Positions 8,185 to 16,700 of a stretch of DNA of 31,896 bases are shown in pieces. The notes under the pieces were generated by a model, which was not told the origin of the DNA, made no database searches, and saw nothing but the letters and a program-made list of their open reading frames with translations. Both the position numbers and the translations under genes were made by a program. Source of the DNA: DATGMB01 sp035293845 (lineage in GTDB: Bacteria > Acidobacteriota > Terriglobia > Bryobacterales > Bryobacteraceae); contig DATGMB010000204.1 of the NCBI GenBank assembly GCA_035293845.1, positions 1-31,896 of the forward strand. Direction: 5' to 3'. Numbering within the stretch: position 1 is the first letter of the stretch; each line of letters begins with the position of its first letter.

Positions 8185-9516
8185 ATGTCCACTACCCGCC
8201 GTCATTTCCTCGGCGCCACCGCCGCCGGCGCCGCAATCGCCCCGGAACTCCTGGCCGATGCGCCGCAGAGCCCCAACGACCGCATCCGCGTCGCCCTGAT
8301 CGGCAACGGCATTCAGGGCAATGGCGACGCCCGCATGTCTATTCAGGCCGGCGCCGAACTGGTGGCCGTCGCGGATGTCTACGAGGGCCGCCTCACCCGC
8401 GCGAAGGAGCAGTGGGGCAGCGGCATCTTCACCACGCGCGATTACCGCGAAGTGCTGGCGCGGCGCGATGTGGACGCCGTGATCATCGCCGTGCCCGACC
8501 ATTGGCACCGCAAAATCTCGGTCGATGCGATGAACGCCGGCAAGGACGTGTACTGCGAAAAACCGATGGTGCAGCTCATCGACGACGGCCAGGAGGTAAT
8601 GGACACCGCGCGCCGCACCGGCCGCATCCTGCAGGTCGGGAGCCAGCGCGTCAGCTCCGTGGTTTATCAGAAGGCCAAGGACCTGCTCGAAAGCGGTGCA
8701 ATCGGCGAGATCAACCTGGTGGAAGCGTGGGTGGACCGCAACTCCGCCATCGGCGCCTGGCAGTATTCCATCCCGCCTGACGCCTCGCCGGCAACGATCG
8801 ATTGGGACCGCTTCCTCGGCCGCGCGCCCAAACGCCCGTTCGAGCCCATCCGCCTCTTCCGCTGGCGCAACTACCGCGATTACGGCACCGGCGTGGGCGG
8901 CGATCTTTTCGTGCACCTCTTCAGCGGCATCCATTTCGTGCTCACCTCGAACGGTCCCACGCGCGTCTATGCCACGGGCGGCATCCGGTATTGGAAGGAC
9001 GGGCGCGACGTGCCGGACGTGATGCTCGGCCTCTACGATTACCCCGCGCGCGGCAAATTCCCGGCGTTTAATCTGGCGCTACGCGTCGATTTCAAGGATG
9101 GCGCGACCGAGACGCAGGGCTTCCGTTTCATCGGCAGCGAGGGCATTCTCACCATCGGACGCGGCGTGAGCATCTCCAAGGTGCCGGACGAAAGCGAGCC
9201 GGGCCAGACGGCCGATACCTTCTCCCGCGCGATGCGCGACCAGTACATGAAGGAGTATCGCGAAAAGTATCCGCTGCCCAAGCCGAATGCCGACGCGATG
9301 CGCGCGCAAAAGGACGAAGAATACCTGCCGCCCGCCGGTTACAGCGATTGGCTGGAGCACCATCGCAATTTCCTGAATGCCGTCCGCACGCGCAAACCGG
9401 TGATCGAGGACGCCGTTTTCGGCTTCCGGGCCGCCGGTCCGGCGCTGCTTTCGAACACCAGTTACTTCGAGCAGCGGGTGTGTTTGTGGGACCCGGAGAA
9501 GATGGCGATGGGGTAG
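8185..9516 (+). CDS. Gfo/Idh/MocA family oxidoreductase with Tat signal
   Basis: A 443-residue exported NAD(P)-dependent oxidoreductase. It begins MSTTRRHFLGATAAG, a clean twin-arginine signal (TTRRHFLG). The nucleotide fold follows: VALIGNGIQGNG (GxGxxG variant, residues 37-47), AVADVYEGR, AVPDHWH, and the family hallmark CEKPM (Glu125-Lys126-Pro127). The C-terminal half has the GFO_IDH_MocA_C features (GVGGDLFVHLFSGIHFV). Such proteins oxidise or isomerise sugars, polyols or aminated sugars; Tat-exported versions are common in Acidobacteriota and Planctomycetota. The ATG at 8185 has AAGGAGA 7-13 nt upstream, which decides it over an ATG at 8161. A monocistronic unit; a convergent gene ends 6 bp after its stop. 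Confidence 0.9.
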   Translation: MSTTRRHFLGATAAGAAIAPELLADAPQSPNDRIRVALIGNGIQGNGDARMSIQAGAELVAVADVYEGRLTRAKEQWGSGIFTTRDYREVLARRDVDAVIIAVPDHWHRKISVDAMNAGKDVYCEKPMVQLIDDGQEVMDTARRTGRILQVGSQRVSSVVYQKAKDLLESGAIGEINLVEAWVDRNSAIGAWQYSIPPDASPATIDWDRFLGRAPKRPFEPIRLFRWRNYRDYGTGVGGDLFVHLFSGIHFVLTSNGPTRVYATGGIRYWKDGRDVPDVMLGLYDYPARGKFPAFNLALRVDFKDGATETQGFRFIGSEGILTIGRGVSISKVPDESEPGQTADTFSRAMRDQYMKEYREKYPLPKPNADAMRAQKDEEYLPPAGYSDWLEHHRNFLNAVRTRKPVIEDAVFGFRAAGPALLSNTSYFEQRVCLWDPEKMAMG

Positions 9517-9522
9517 CGCGAA

Positions 9523-10047
9523 TTACCCGCGTTCGATCTGCTCCAGGATCTCCCGCGGGTACAGCGCTTTCAGTTCCGGGTGCGCCTCGGCCAGGCGGAT
9601 CAGGTCCAGCTCGTCCTTCTTCCGCTTGCTCAGCCGGCGCTGTGGATCGGCGTACGCCCAAAGTTTTCCCTGCGTCACGTCATCCAGGCAGGCGATGCGC
9701 GTCGGCACGCCGAGCACCTCGGCCGGAACTGACCGGCCCGGAAACGGCTGGTAGCGGGCGTCCGTGGTGAAGTGAATGCGGAGATCGCTCGCCCCGAAGG
9801 CATTCACGGAGTGTGGGTGCTCTTCGACGCGGAAGCCCCGCTCCCGCAGGTGATCCGCCAACGATGACAGATTGGCCGCCGCGATTACCAGGGCCGCGTC
9901 CAGCGTGTACACTGGCTCCACATAGCAGTTCACGGCGAGCCCGCCGATGAGACAGTACGGCCCGAAGGCCTCGCAAGCTTCGATCACGCGTGCAAAATCG
10001 CTCACGCCGCCTTGGGTCGTCAATTCGTATGCCTCCGCCGCGGTCAC
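9523..10047 (-). CDS. Nucleotidyltransferase-fold (MNT/AbiEii-like) protein with a degenerate metal site
   Basis: A 174-residue protein starting with GTG. Residues 33-50 (LIGGLAVNCYVEPVYTLD) match the nucleotidyltransferase-superfamily pattern hG[G/S]-x9-13-D-h-[D/E]: Gly35-Gly36, then Asp50. The second acid is replaced: D-A-A at 50-52 where active members have D-x-D/E. A possible third acid is Asp88 in SDLRIHF. The C-terminal part (LDDVTQGKLWAYADPQRRLSKRKKDELDLIRL) is the usual helical tail of this group, with the K...R..KD.xDL pattern. Such proteins are often toxins or antitoxins of type II/IV systems or resistance-type transferases. No partner gene lies beside it; the neighbouring sequence holds only terminators. 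Enzyme activity is doubtful without the second acid. Confidence 0.7.
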   Translation of the reverse strand: MTAAEAYELTTQGGVSDFARVIEACEAFGPYCLIGGLAVNCYVEPVYTLDAALVIAAANLSSLADHLRERGFRVEEHPHSVNAFGASDLRIHFTTDARYQPFPGRSVPAEVLGVPTRIACLDDVTQGKLWAYADPQRRLSKRKKDELDLIRLAEAHPELKALYPREILEQIERG

Positions 10048-10100
10048 AATCTCACTCTACACGCGGGGGGCAGGGCGGACAAACCCGCGATGGAAAATGA

Positions 10101-10126
10101 AAAACCGCTGAAATTCAGCGGTTTTT
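10101..10126. terminator. Bidirectional hairpin terminator
   Basis: AAAACCGCTG at 10101-10110 pairs with CAGCGGTTTT at 10116-10125 around a 5-nt loop, flanked by A-runs on one side and T-runs on the other, so it can act as an intrinsic terminator on either strand. It is the second of two tandem terminators after the TonB gene. Confidence 0.75.
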
Positions 10127-10155
10127 CGGGCTAAGTTATTGATTCTTCGCTTCAC

Positions 10156-10179
10156 AAACCGCCGAGGCTCGGCGGTTTT
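10156..10179. terminator. Intrinsic terminator of the sigma/TonB operon
   Basis: AAACCGCCG (10156-10164) and CGGCGGTTT (10170-10178) form a tight GC-rich stem with a 5-nt loop, ending in T-runs on both strands. It sits directly after the TonB-fusion stop codon. The stem resembles the neighbouring 10101-10126 hairpin (CCGCTG versus CCGCCG), so the pair may have arisen by duplication. Confidence 0.75.
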
Positions 10180-10183
10180 CCGT

Positions 10184-11341
10184 TTACAGCAGCCGGAAAT
10201 TGACCTCGATCGTCGCGGCCACAGTGACCGGTTTGCCGTCTTTTTTACCCGGCGCGAACTTCCATTTTTTGACGGCTTCGATGGCCTTCTCGTCCAGTCC
10301 AAGGCCCATGCTCTGAACGACGCGAATGTTCCTCGCACGGCCGCTGGGATCGACTTCCACATAGAGCAGCACCGTCCCCTGGAACTTGGCCTTGCGCGCC
10401 TCTTCCGAATACTCCGGTTCGACCTTGAAGAGCAGCGTGGGCGCGGTCACTCCGCCGCCGGCCTGGAACACTCCGCCGCCGATGCCGATGCCATCGCCCG
10501 GCCCGTAGCTCCCGCCGTGGCCGGACCCGACGCCGCCGCCCACGCCGGAGCCGATGCCGCCACCCGAACCGGGGCCGTTCGACGGAGGCCCGATCTTCGC
10601 CAGCGGATCGCCGTACTGCGCCATGTTCACCTGCGGCAGCGCGACATCCGGCGGGACGATGATGCTCGGTTCCATGGTGAGCCGGGGATTCGGGTTATTC
10701 ACGACCGCCGTGGGAAGGCTGAACTGCTTCAGCGCCGCTTTGGGCAGCCGGCCCTTGGAGGCTGGTAGCGGCGAATGATCGCCGCCGCCTCCGCCGCCCT
10801 GCTTCTGCGGCGCCATCTTGGGGATGTAGGCATCCACATCGGCGGGCAGAATCAGCGTGGCGACCTGCTTGACCTGCCGCTGCACCGCGTTGGTCGAAAA
10901 GGCCCAGACCAGCCCGCCGAGCATGGTCGCCTGAACTGCCAGCGACATCACGAACGATCGTTTCCGCGGCTTGTACTGGCCCCAGATTTCGCGCACCAGC
11001 ACGGGCCGTGCCGTCACATCGAGCAGGGCGGGTCCGTCCACCATATCGCGCAGGCCGCTCCATAGCGAGCGGTACCAGGGCGTCTCGAGCGAGGGCAGCA
11101 GCAGCCGCTCCAGATGGTCGGCGGCCGGGATGACGCCGAAGCGCGGCTCCGCCGCGCGGCTCTGCGCGCCGGCGCGATCGCTCCATTCGCGCACCGCGCC
11201 GCGGAAATGCGCCAGAGAGCCGGCCAGTTTCGCGATTTTTGCCTGGCAGTCCGCGCACCCTTCCGCGTGCTGCCCCTCCTCGGTTCCGAGCGATCCGATG
11301 ACGTACATGATGACTCCTTCTTCAGTAAGATGCCGGTTCAT
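10184..11341 (-). CDS. Anti-sigma zinc motif / membrane helix / TonB C-terminal domain fusion
   Basis: A 385-residue single-pass membrane protein. Residues 3-32 contain HLTEEGVIMYVIGSL and then His25-x3-Cys29-x2-Cys32, the zinc-binding anti-sigma (ZAS) signature. One transmembrane segment lies near residues 129-150 (SFVMSLAVQATMLGGLVWAF). The periplasmic part is Gly-rich instead of the classical Pro-rich TonB linker. The C-terminal about 85 residues are a TonB_C domain (VEPEYSEEARKAKFQGTV, then VVQSMGLGLDEKAIEAVKKW, then F at the KWKFAPG turn). The topology (cytoplasmic N-terminus, periplasmic C-terminus) suits both an anti-sigma factor and a TonB energy transducer. The ATG at 11341 overlaps the sigma-factor stop as ATGA, the arrangement expected for a sigma/anti-sigma pair; a longer frame upstream lies inside the sigma gene. 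Inferred role: couple TonB-receptor energising or envelope state to release of the sigma factor. Confidence 0.85.
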   Translation of the reverse strand: MNRHLTEEGVIMYVIGSLGTEEGQHAEGCADCQAKIAKLAGSLAHFRGAVREWSDRAGAQSRAAEPRFGVIPAADHLERLLLPSLETPWYRSLWSGLRDMVDGPALLDVTARPVLVREIWGQYKPRKRSFVMSLAVQATMLGGLVWAFSTNAVQRQVKQVATLILPADVDAYIPKMAPQKQGGGGGGDHSPLPASKGRLPKAALKQFSLPTAVVNNPNPRLTMEPSIIVPPDVALPQVNMAQYGDPLAKIGPPSNGPGSGGGIGSGVGGGVGSGHGGSYGPGDGIGIGGGVFQAGGGVTAPTLLFKVEPEYSEEARKAKFQGTVLLYVEVDPSGRARNIRVVQSMGLGLDEKAIEAVKKWKFAPGKKDGKPVTVAATIEVNFRLL

Positions 11342-11925
11342 TTTTTCCCCTCCAGCCTGGCGCGCATCGCCTGCAGCGCCCGAAAGAGGTGGGTCTTCAC
11401 TGTGCCTTCCTTCATGCCCGTTACGGCAGCGATCTCGAGCAGATCCATGTCTTCCACGAACCGCAGCAGGAACACGGTCCGCTGCCGCGTGGGCAGGTCC
11501 GCTGCCGCACGCCAGATGGAACGCACCTGTTCCTCGATGGCGGCCAGGGCTTCGGGCGACTGCTGGCGGTCGGGCACCGCGGCGCCGAGATCGGCCACGT
11601 CCGCCTCCCGCCGCAGCATGCGCCGCCAGAAGCGCAGCCGCCCGCTCGATTCGTGATCGCGCAGCAGGTTGGCCGCAATCTGCATCAGCCAGGTCGCCAC
11701 GCTCGCGCCGCCGCGAAATTGTCCTCGCGCCTGGTAAGCACGCACGAAGCAATCCTGCGTCAGGTTTTCCGCGGTCTCCCGGTCGCGCAGCGAGGCCAGC
11801 AGGAAGCGGAAGATGCGCGGCCGGTGGAGGCGGACCAGCGCCTCGAAATCTTCCAGTTCCCCGGCCCCGTTTTCGCCCAACGTGCACCGCTCCCTTGCGA
11901 CCGCGGCTCTCTCGAAGCGTTCCAT
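11338..11925 (-). CDS. ECF-type RNA polymerase sigma factor
   Basis: A 195-residue sigma-70 family protein with only regions 2 and 4. Region 2 spans about residues 28-95 (FEALVRLHRPRIFRF, then ETAENLTQDCFVRAYQ, then ATWLMQIAANLLRD). Region 4 spans about 130-190 (LPTRQRTVFLLRFVEDMDLLEIAAVTGMKEGTVKTHLFRA cut here into its parts: a helix-turn-helix at DLLEIAAVTGMKEGTVK). It would direct RNA polymerase to a small regulon, held in check by the coupled downstream ZAS-containing membrane protein. The ATG at 11925 has no Shine-Dalgarno; a TTG at 11877 with AGGGAG upstream is a rival start (179 residues). An ECF-like promoter directly upstream suggests autoregulation. Confidence 0.9.
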   Translation of the reverse strand: MERFERAAVARERCTLGENGAGELEDFEALVRLHRPRIFRFLLASLRDRETAENLTQDCFVRAYQARGQFRGGASVATWLMQIAANLLRDHESSGRLRFWRRMLRREADVADLGAAVPDRQQSPEALAAIEEQVRSIWRAAADLPTRQRTVFLLRFVEDMDLLEIAAVTGMKEGTVKTHLFRALQAMRARLEGKK

Positions 11926-11931
11926 TCGACT

Positions 11932-11964
11932 GTGTAGACCGGATTGGCGGGCGCGGGGTTTACA
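11932..11964 (-). promoter_or_regulatory. Predicted ECF-type promoter of the sigma factor operon
   Basis: On the minus strand TGTAAACC (bases 11964-11957) is followed after exactly 16 nt by GGTCTACAC (11940-11932). This resembles the -35 TGTAAC and -10 CGTCTA pattern of several ECF groups. The -10 ends only 6 nt before the sigma ATG, so the transcript would be leaderless or nearly so. Confidence 0.5.
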
Positions 11965-12014
11965 GGCGTGTGCGAGAAAATTCGGGCAAAAATGTTGGAA
12001 CTCCGCGCAACCGA

Positions 12015-13154
12015 TCAGCCGGACGTGGTCGCATTACAGTCCGCCGGCAATGTCGCCCGGCTGCTTCCCAAGAGGTGGAGGGTCGCGGCGATGCCCTCCA
12101 GCAGTCGCTCGATATCTGCCGGCTCGAGGCGGCCGATCGTGCCGATGCGAAAGCATGGCTCCTGGCTCACCTTGCCGGGATAGATGAGAAAACCGCGGTC
12201 GCTCAGGGCCGCGTAGAATGCGGGAAAGTCGAAGCCGGCGTCCGGGTAGCGGTAGGCGGTGATGATATAGCTCTGGTCCTCAGGGGCCAGGTACGGCTCG
12301 AAGCCCAGGGCCGCCATGCCGCGCACAAGCGTTTCGTGATTACGGCGGTAGCGCGCAGCGCGGCCGGCGACGCCGCCTTCGGCGTCCAGTTCGCGCAGCG
12401 CCTGGTGGAACGCGAGCAGCGCGTGGGTGGGCGGGGTGAAGCGGAACTGGCCATCGGCTTCAAGGCCGGACCACTGCGCGTGCAGGTCCAGGCTGAGGGT
12501 GCGGGCACGGCCTTTGGCGGCTTCGAGCGGCGCGCGGCGCGCCAGCACGAACGCGAAGCCGGGCACTCCCTCGATGCATTTATTGGCGGAAGAAATGACG
12601 AAATCGGCATGGGCGGCGGCGAGATTCAGCGGAATCGCGCCGAAGCTGCTCATGGCGTCGACGAGATACGCCGCCCCGGCGCGCGCCACCGCTGCGCCGA
12701 TCTCTTCGATCGGATTCAGCAGCCCGGTGGTGGTCTCGCAGTGAACGGCGGCCACGTGCGTCGCGGGCCTGGCGGCGAGACGCGCGGCAACGGATTCCGG
12801 GTCGATGCGCCGGTTTTCCGCTGTTTCGAAGGTGTCCACCGCGATGCCGTGCACGCGGGCAATCTGCGCCATGCGGCGGCCATAGGCGCCATTCGCGACC
12901 ACGAGCAGCCGGCCGTCGCGCGGGATCACGGAGGAGATCACCGATTCGATCGCGAACGTGCCGCTGCCCTGCAGCAGCACGCATTCGTACTCGCCGCCGG
13001 ACGCGGCGCCGCCGATTGCGAGGAGGCGGCGGATCTCCCGCACCACATCGAGGAATTCGGGATCGCGCGAGCCGGCATCGCACAGCATCGCTTCCTTCAC
13101 CGTGCGGCTGGTGGTGAGCGGCCCCGGAGTGAACAGCAGCTTCGTCCCGATCAT
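12015..13154 (-). CDS. phnW: 2-aminoethylphosphonate--pyruvate transaminase-like aminotransferase
   Basis: A 379-residue class V PLP aminotransferase. The N-terminus KLLFTPGPLTTSRTVK, then CDAGSRDPEF, is characteristic of PhnW, which converts 2-aminoethylphosphonate plus pyruvate to phosphonoacetaldehyde plus alanine. PLP residues: Asp166 in YLVDAMSSFG and the Schiff-base Lys192 in SSANKCIEGVPG. FLIYPGK and FRIGTIGR near the C-terminus are also typical. The ATG at 13154 has GGAG at 13168-13165 on the minus strand, spacing 10. No phosphonatase (phnX), phosphonoacetaldehyde dehydrogenase (phnY) or phosphonate transporter is in the window, so a related alanine:glyoxylate or serine:pyruvate activity cannot be excluded. 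A monocistronic-looking unit. Confidence 0.82.
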   Translation of the reverse strand: MIGTKLLFTPGPLTTSRTVKEAMLCDAGSRDPEFLDVVREIRRLLAIGGAASGGEYECVLLQGSGTFAIESVISSVIPRDGRLLVVANGAYGRRMAQIARVHGIAVDTFETAENRRIDPESVAARLAARPATHVAAVHCETTTGLLNPIEEIGAAVARAGAAYLVDAMSSFGAIPLNLAAAHADFVISSANKCIEGVPGFAFVLARRAPLEAAKGRARTLSLDLHAQWSGLEADGQFRFTPPTHALLAFHQALRELDAEGGVAGRAARYRRNHETLVRGMAALGFEPYLAPEDQSYIITAYRYPDAGFDFPAFYAALSDRGFLIYPGKVSQEPCFRIGTIGRLEPADIERLLEGIAATLHLLGSSRATLPADCNATTSG

Positions 13155-13223
13155 GCCGGAGATTCTCCCATGATTAAGATTTGGCGCGGCGCTTGCTGTT
13201 TCGAATTGGGGAGCTTTTTCGGG

Positions 13224-13766
13224 GTGAAGTGCGCACTTTTGCTCACGATTTGCGGTGTGCTGGCCGGCACGTCCGCGCAGGCGCAGGGCGGGCCGTACAT
13301 GATCCCGGCTGGAACGCAGATCGTTCTGCTGACCGATAACCGGATCGATGCTAGAGCCACAACCGGCCGCGTGTTTCCGGCGCAGATTCTCGATCCCATT
13401 GCCGATGCGGCGGGGCAGGTGCTCGTGCCGGCCGGGACTATGGCGCAACTCACGGTGACCGGCGGGCCGGACGGAGTGGAACTGGCACTTTCCTCCGTCA
13501 CCATCAACGGGCGGCTCTTTCCGGCGGTCGGCAGCCCGCCGGAGGACGGGGCCGCGGGCGCCGGTCTGGGCAGACCGCCGGAGTTCACCGGCGGCGGCGC
13601 GCCGCTCGGTACGCTGATGGGGGCCACTATCCGGCGCCTCGCCGAGCCCGATATCGGCGGCACGCCGCCGATTCAGACACGGGGCAGCGCCGTCCGCGTG
13701 CCGAACGGGACGGTGCTGACGTTCCGGCTGGACCGGCCGATGTGGCTGAGGCCGTGGCCGGCCTAA
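13224..13766 (+). CDS. Secreted protein of unknown function with IPAGT repeats
   Basis: A 180-residue exported protein. The signal peptide reads (M)KCALLLTICGVLAGTSAQA-QG. The mature part holds three similar strand-turn phrases, MIPAGTQIVLLTDN, VLVPAGTMAQLTV and VRVPNGTVLTFRL, spaced through the protein. This pattern is common in exported Acidobacteriota proteins of unknown role and recalls small beta-barrel/TrbI-like repeats. I chose the GTG at 13224 because GGGGAG lies 11-16 nt upstream and it starts exactly at a signal peptide; an in-frame ATG at 13170 would add 18 residues with poor signal character. The stop overlaps tail-to-tail with the stop of the TonB-dependent receptor on the other strand. 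Confidence 0.7.
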   Translation: MKCALLLTICGVLAGTSAQAQGGPYMIPAGTQIVLLTDNRIDARATTGRVFPAQILDPIADAAGQVLVPAGTMAQLTVTGGPDGVELALSSVTINGRLFPAVGSPPEDGAAGAGLGRPPEFTGGGAPLGTLMGATIRRLAEPDIGGTPPIQTRGSAVRVPNGTVLTFRLDRPMWLRPWPA

Positions 13767-16700
13767 AAACGCACTTTCAGAGCGAACTCGAAATCCCGCG
13801 GGTTTCCGGCGCTGGCGATCGTGCCGAAAGCGGCGCTTCCGAACGAACCGTTGGGATCGTTGAGCGGCGGAGTGTTGCTCACGTTGAATGCCTCGGCGCG
13901 GAATTCGAGGCCGGCGCGCTCGGAGAGCCGGAAGGTTTTCGACAGCATCAAGTCGGCGTCCTGCAGGCCGGGACCGCGGATGGGGTTGCGCGCGCTCGTG
14001 CCGATGCTGTACTGGCCGGCGGCGGCGAAGGCCGCTTTATTGAACCATTCGGCCGCGCTGCGGCCGGCGAAATCGTTCGGATTCGCGACCAGATTCGGCC
14101 GCTGGACCGCATAGCCGAAGGCGGAGAGCGTGTTGGTGGCCTGCGTGACCGGCACGGCGTCGCCGGCCTGGATGCGGACGATTCCCCCGATCTCCCAGCC
14201 CGCCAGTTTCCACACGCGCGGAATGCGGTAGACCCACCCGGCGGAGAAAACGCGCGGGATATCGCCGCTCGAAATGCCGCGTTCCAGCTTGCGGTTGAAA
14301 GCGTCCGCCGCGCCGATGGTGGTGAGGGTGGGGCCGGTGAAGATGGTTTGCGAAAAATACGTGGAAGCGTCGTCAATGAGCTTCGAGAACGTGTAGGCAA
14401 AGGAGAAGGTGAGGCCGCGGGAGAAGCGCTTTTCGAGCCTGGCCTGCGCGGACTCGTATTCGGAATCGGCCACGTTGTCGCGGAAGAGCGCCACGTTGGT
14501 GAAGCGCGGAAAGGCGCGCAGCAATTGCTGGTACGCAATGGTGGGCTGGCCGAGGGAGGACGAGGCGGGGATCTGGCCGTAATACGGGTTCGGCACCTTC
14601 TGTGTGAGCGCTGAGCCAAGCGCGAGGTCGGCCGGCGGCAACTGGTTCAGGTTCCACTCGGGCAGGCCGAGGTGCGTGGCCTTGGAGGCGACGTAGCCGA
14701 TTTCGAGGTTGAAGTCGCTGCCGAAAGTCTTCTGCACCGTGAAATTCCAGTTTTGCGAATACCCGGAGCCCACGTTGCGGTCGACGCCGAAGACGCCCTG
14801 TCCCAGGCCCGAATTCGGGTTCGGGGGCGTCACCTGCACGGTGGGGCCGGCGGAGAGCAGAAACGCGGGATTGATGTTATCGAGCGACTGCTGCCCCAGA
14901 GTCTGCACAAAGGGGAATTGCGGGATCGTGAACGGCGTGGTGACTCCGGTCTGTTCGAACCAGACGATGCCGTAGCCGGAACGCACCACCCAGGAATCGG
15001 CGATGCGGTATGCCAGGCCCACGCGCGGGCCGAAATCGCAGCATTCGAGCTCGCGCGCGGTGTGCGGGAAATCGAGCACCTGCGTGTTGAGGTTGAAGAC
15101 GGCGCCGTGGTTGTGGACTTCCGTGGAGGGGAAATTGAGCGTGTAGCGCGCGCCGAGGTTGAGGGTCAGGCGGTTCGATAATTTCCAGTCGTCGCCGGCG
15201 AAGAATTCGGCGATGTGCGCGCGCTCCTCGAGGGCCTGCTGCTGGATATCGATGCTGAAGGCGTTCACCTGCCCGAGCAGCAGGGAGGCCAGCGCGTTGC
15301 CGCCGGCGCCGGTCGAGGAGTCCGTGCCGGTGGTGGTAAAGGCGTAGGAGCCGGTGGGATTGGCTGGGTTGACGACGTCGAGCGCTTCGCGACGCAGGTC
15401 GGTTCCGAGCTTGAAGGTGTGGCGGCCGCGCACCATGGAGAAGGTGTCGAGAAATTCCGTCACAGAGGTCTTGAAATTGGAATTGGCCGCCGTGGTGGGA
15501 CCGATCTGCTGGTAGCCGGTGACGGTGAAAATCGGCAGCGTGTTGGGGAATGAGCTGGTGGGCGCGCCGGGGATCGTGAGATTGCCGTTCTGCAGCGAGC
15601 TCTGATCCACGCCGCGGCGCGTATAGCCGAAGCGCGCCTGGTTGAGCGCGGAGGGCGAGACGGTCCAGTCGTACTCGCTCGCGAGGCTGTCGCCGCGGGT
15701 AATGGCATGCCCAATGAGGCCGGAGGTGATGTTGCCGCTGCCATCGGGCAGATAGGGAACCGGATTGTCATCGTCGCGCAGATACGCATAGCGGACGAAG
15801 GCGCGATGGCGGTCGTTGAATACCTGATCGATGCGGCCGTCGAACTGGTCCTGGTTATCCGGCTCGACGCCGCTGAAGATGAAATTGTTCGCCGCGGCCG
15901 CGTTCGGCAGCGGGTAGTGAGCGAGCACCTGCAGTGCGATCGGGTCGAAGCGGCTGGCGGGGATGGTGTTGTTCGGGAATTGCACGCGCGGCGAGCTCGC
16001 CGGGTCGTACACCGCTGAGGCGAACACCCCGCTCCGCTGCGCCACGGTCGGCACGACGCTCTGCCTGGTGATGCCCGTGCGCAGCCGCGTGCCCTGCCAA
16101 TCGGCGAAGAAGAACGTGCGGTTGCGGCGGATGGGGCCGCCCAAGGTGAAGCCGTACTGGTTGCGGCGGAATTCCGGCTTGGGTCCCGGCTGCGCGAAAT
16201 AATTGCGGGCGTTCAGGTCCTCATTGCGAAGGAATTCGAAGACCGTGCCGTGCAGCGCGTTGCCGCCGGATTTGCCGATTACCATCACGGTTCCGCCGTT
16301 CGAGCGGCCGTACTCGGGCGAGTAAGCGTTGAGGTTGAGGCGGAATTCCTCGATGGCATCGATGATCGGGTAGTATGCCACCTGGCCCGGCTCGGGCTGC
16401 AGGACGCTGATGCCGTCATAGAGGTATTCGTTGGTGCGGGGCCGGCTGCCGTTGATGCGGGGCAGCAGCGAGCCGCCGCCCGGCAGCGCCACGCCGGGGG
16501 AAAGCGCGACCAGCGGGATGAAATTGCGCCCATCGAGAGGAAGGGTCTCGATCTCCGTTTGATTGACGTGATAGCTCACCGACCCGCTCGCGGTTTCGAG
16601 CAGCGGCGCCGCGGCCCGCACTTCGACCGATTGTGCGGACTCGCCGACGGCGAGTTGGACGTCCAGCCGCGTCTGATCGCCGATGCGCAGTGCGACGCCT

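Noticed and set aside
6852..8780. A 642-codon plus-strand frame
   Set aside because: Antisense to the anion transporter and out of frame with the Gfo/Idh gene; Arg/His/Gln-rich with no domain pattern.
10057..10362. A 101-codon minus-strand frame over the tandem hairpins
   Set aside because: It crosses two terminators and the end of the TonB-fusion gene in another frame; no start signal.
10971..13766. A 931-codon open frame on the plus strand across the sigma, TonB-fusion and phnW genes
   Set aside because: Only its last 180 codons look like a protein; the rest is Arg/Ala/Pro-rich antisense of three clear minus-strand genes, an effect of high GC.
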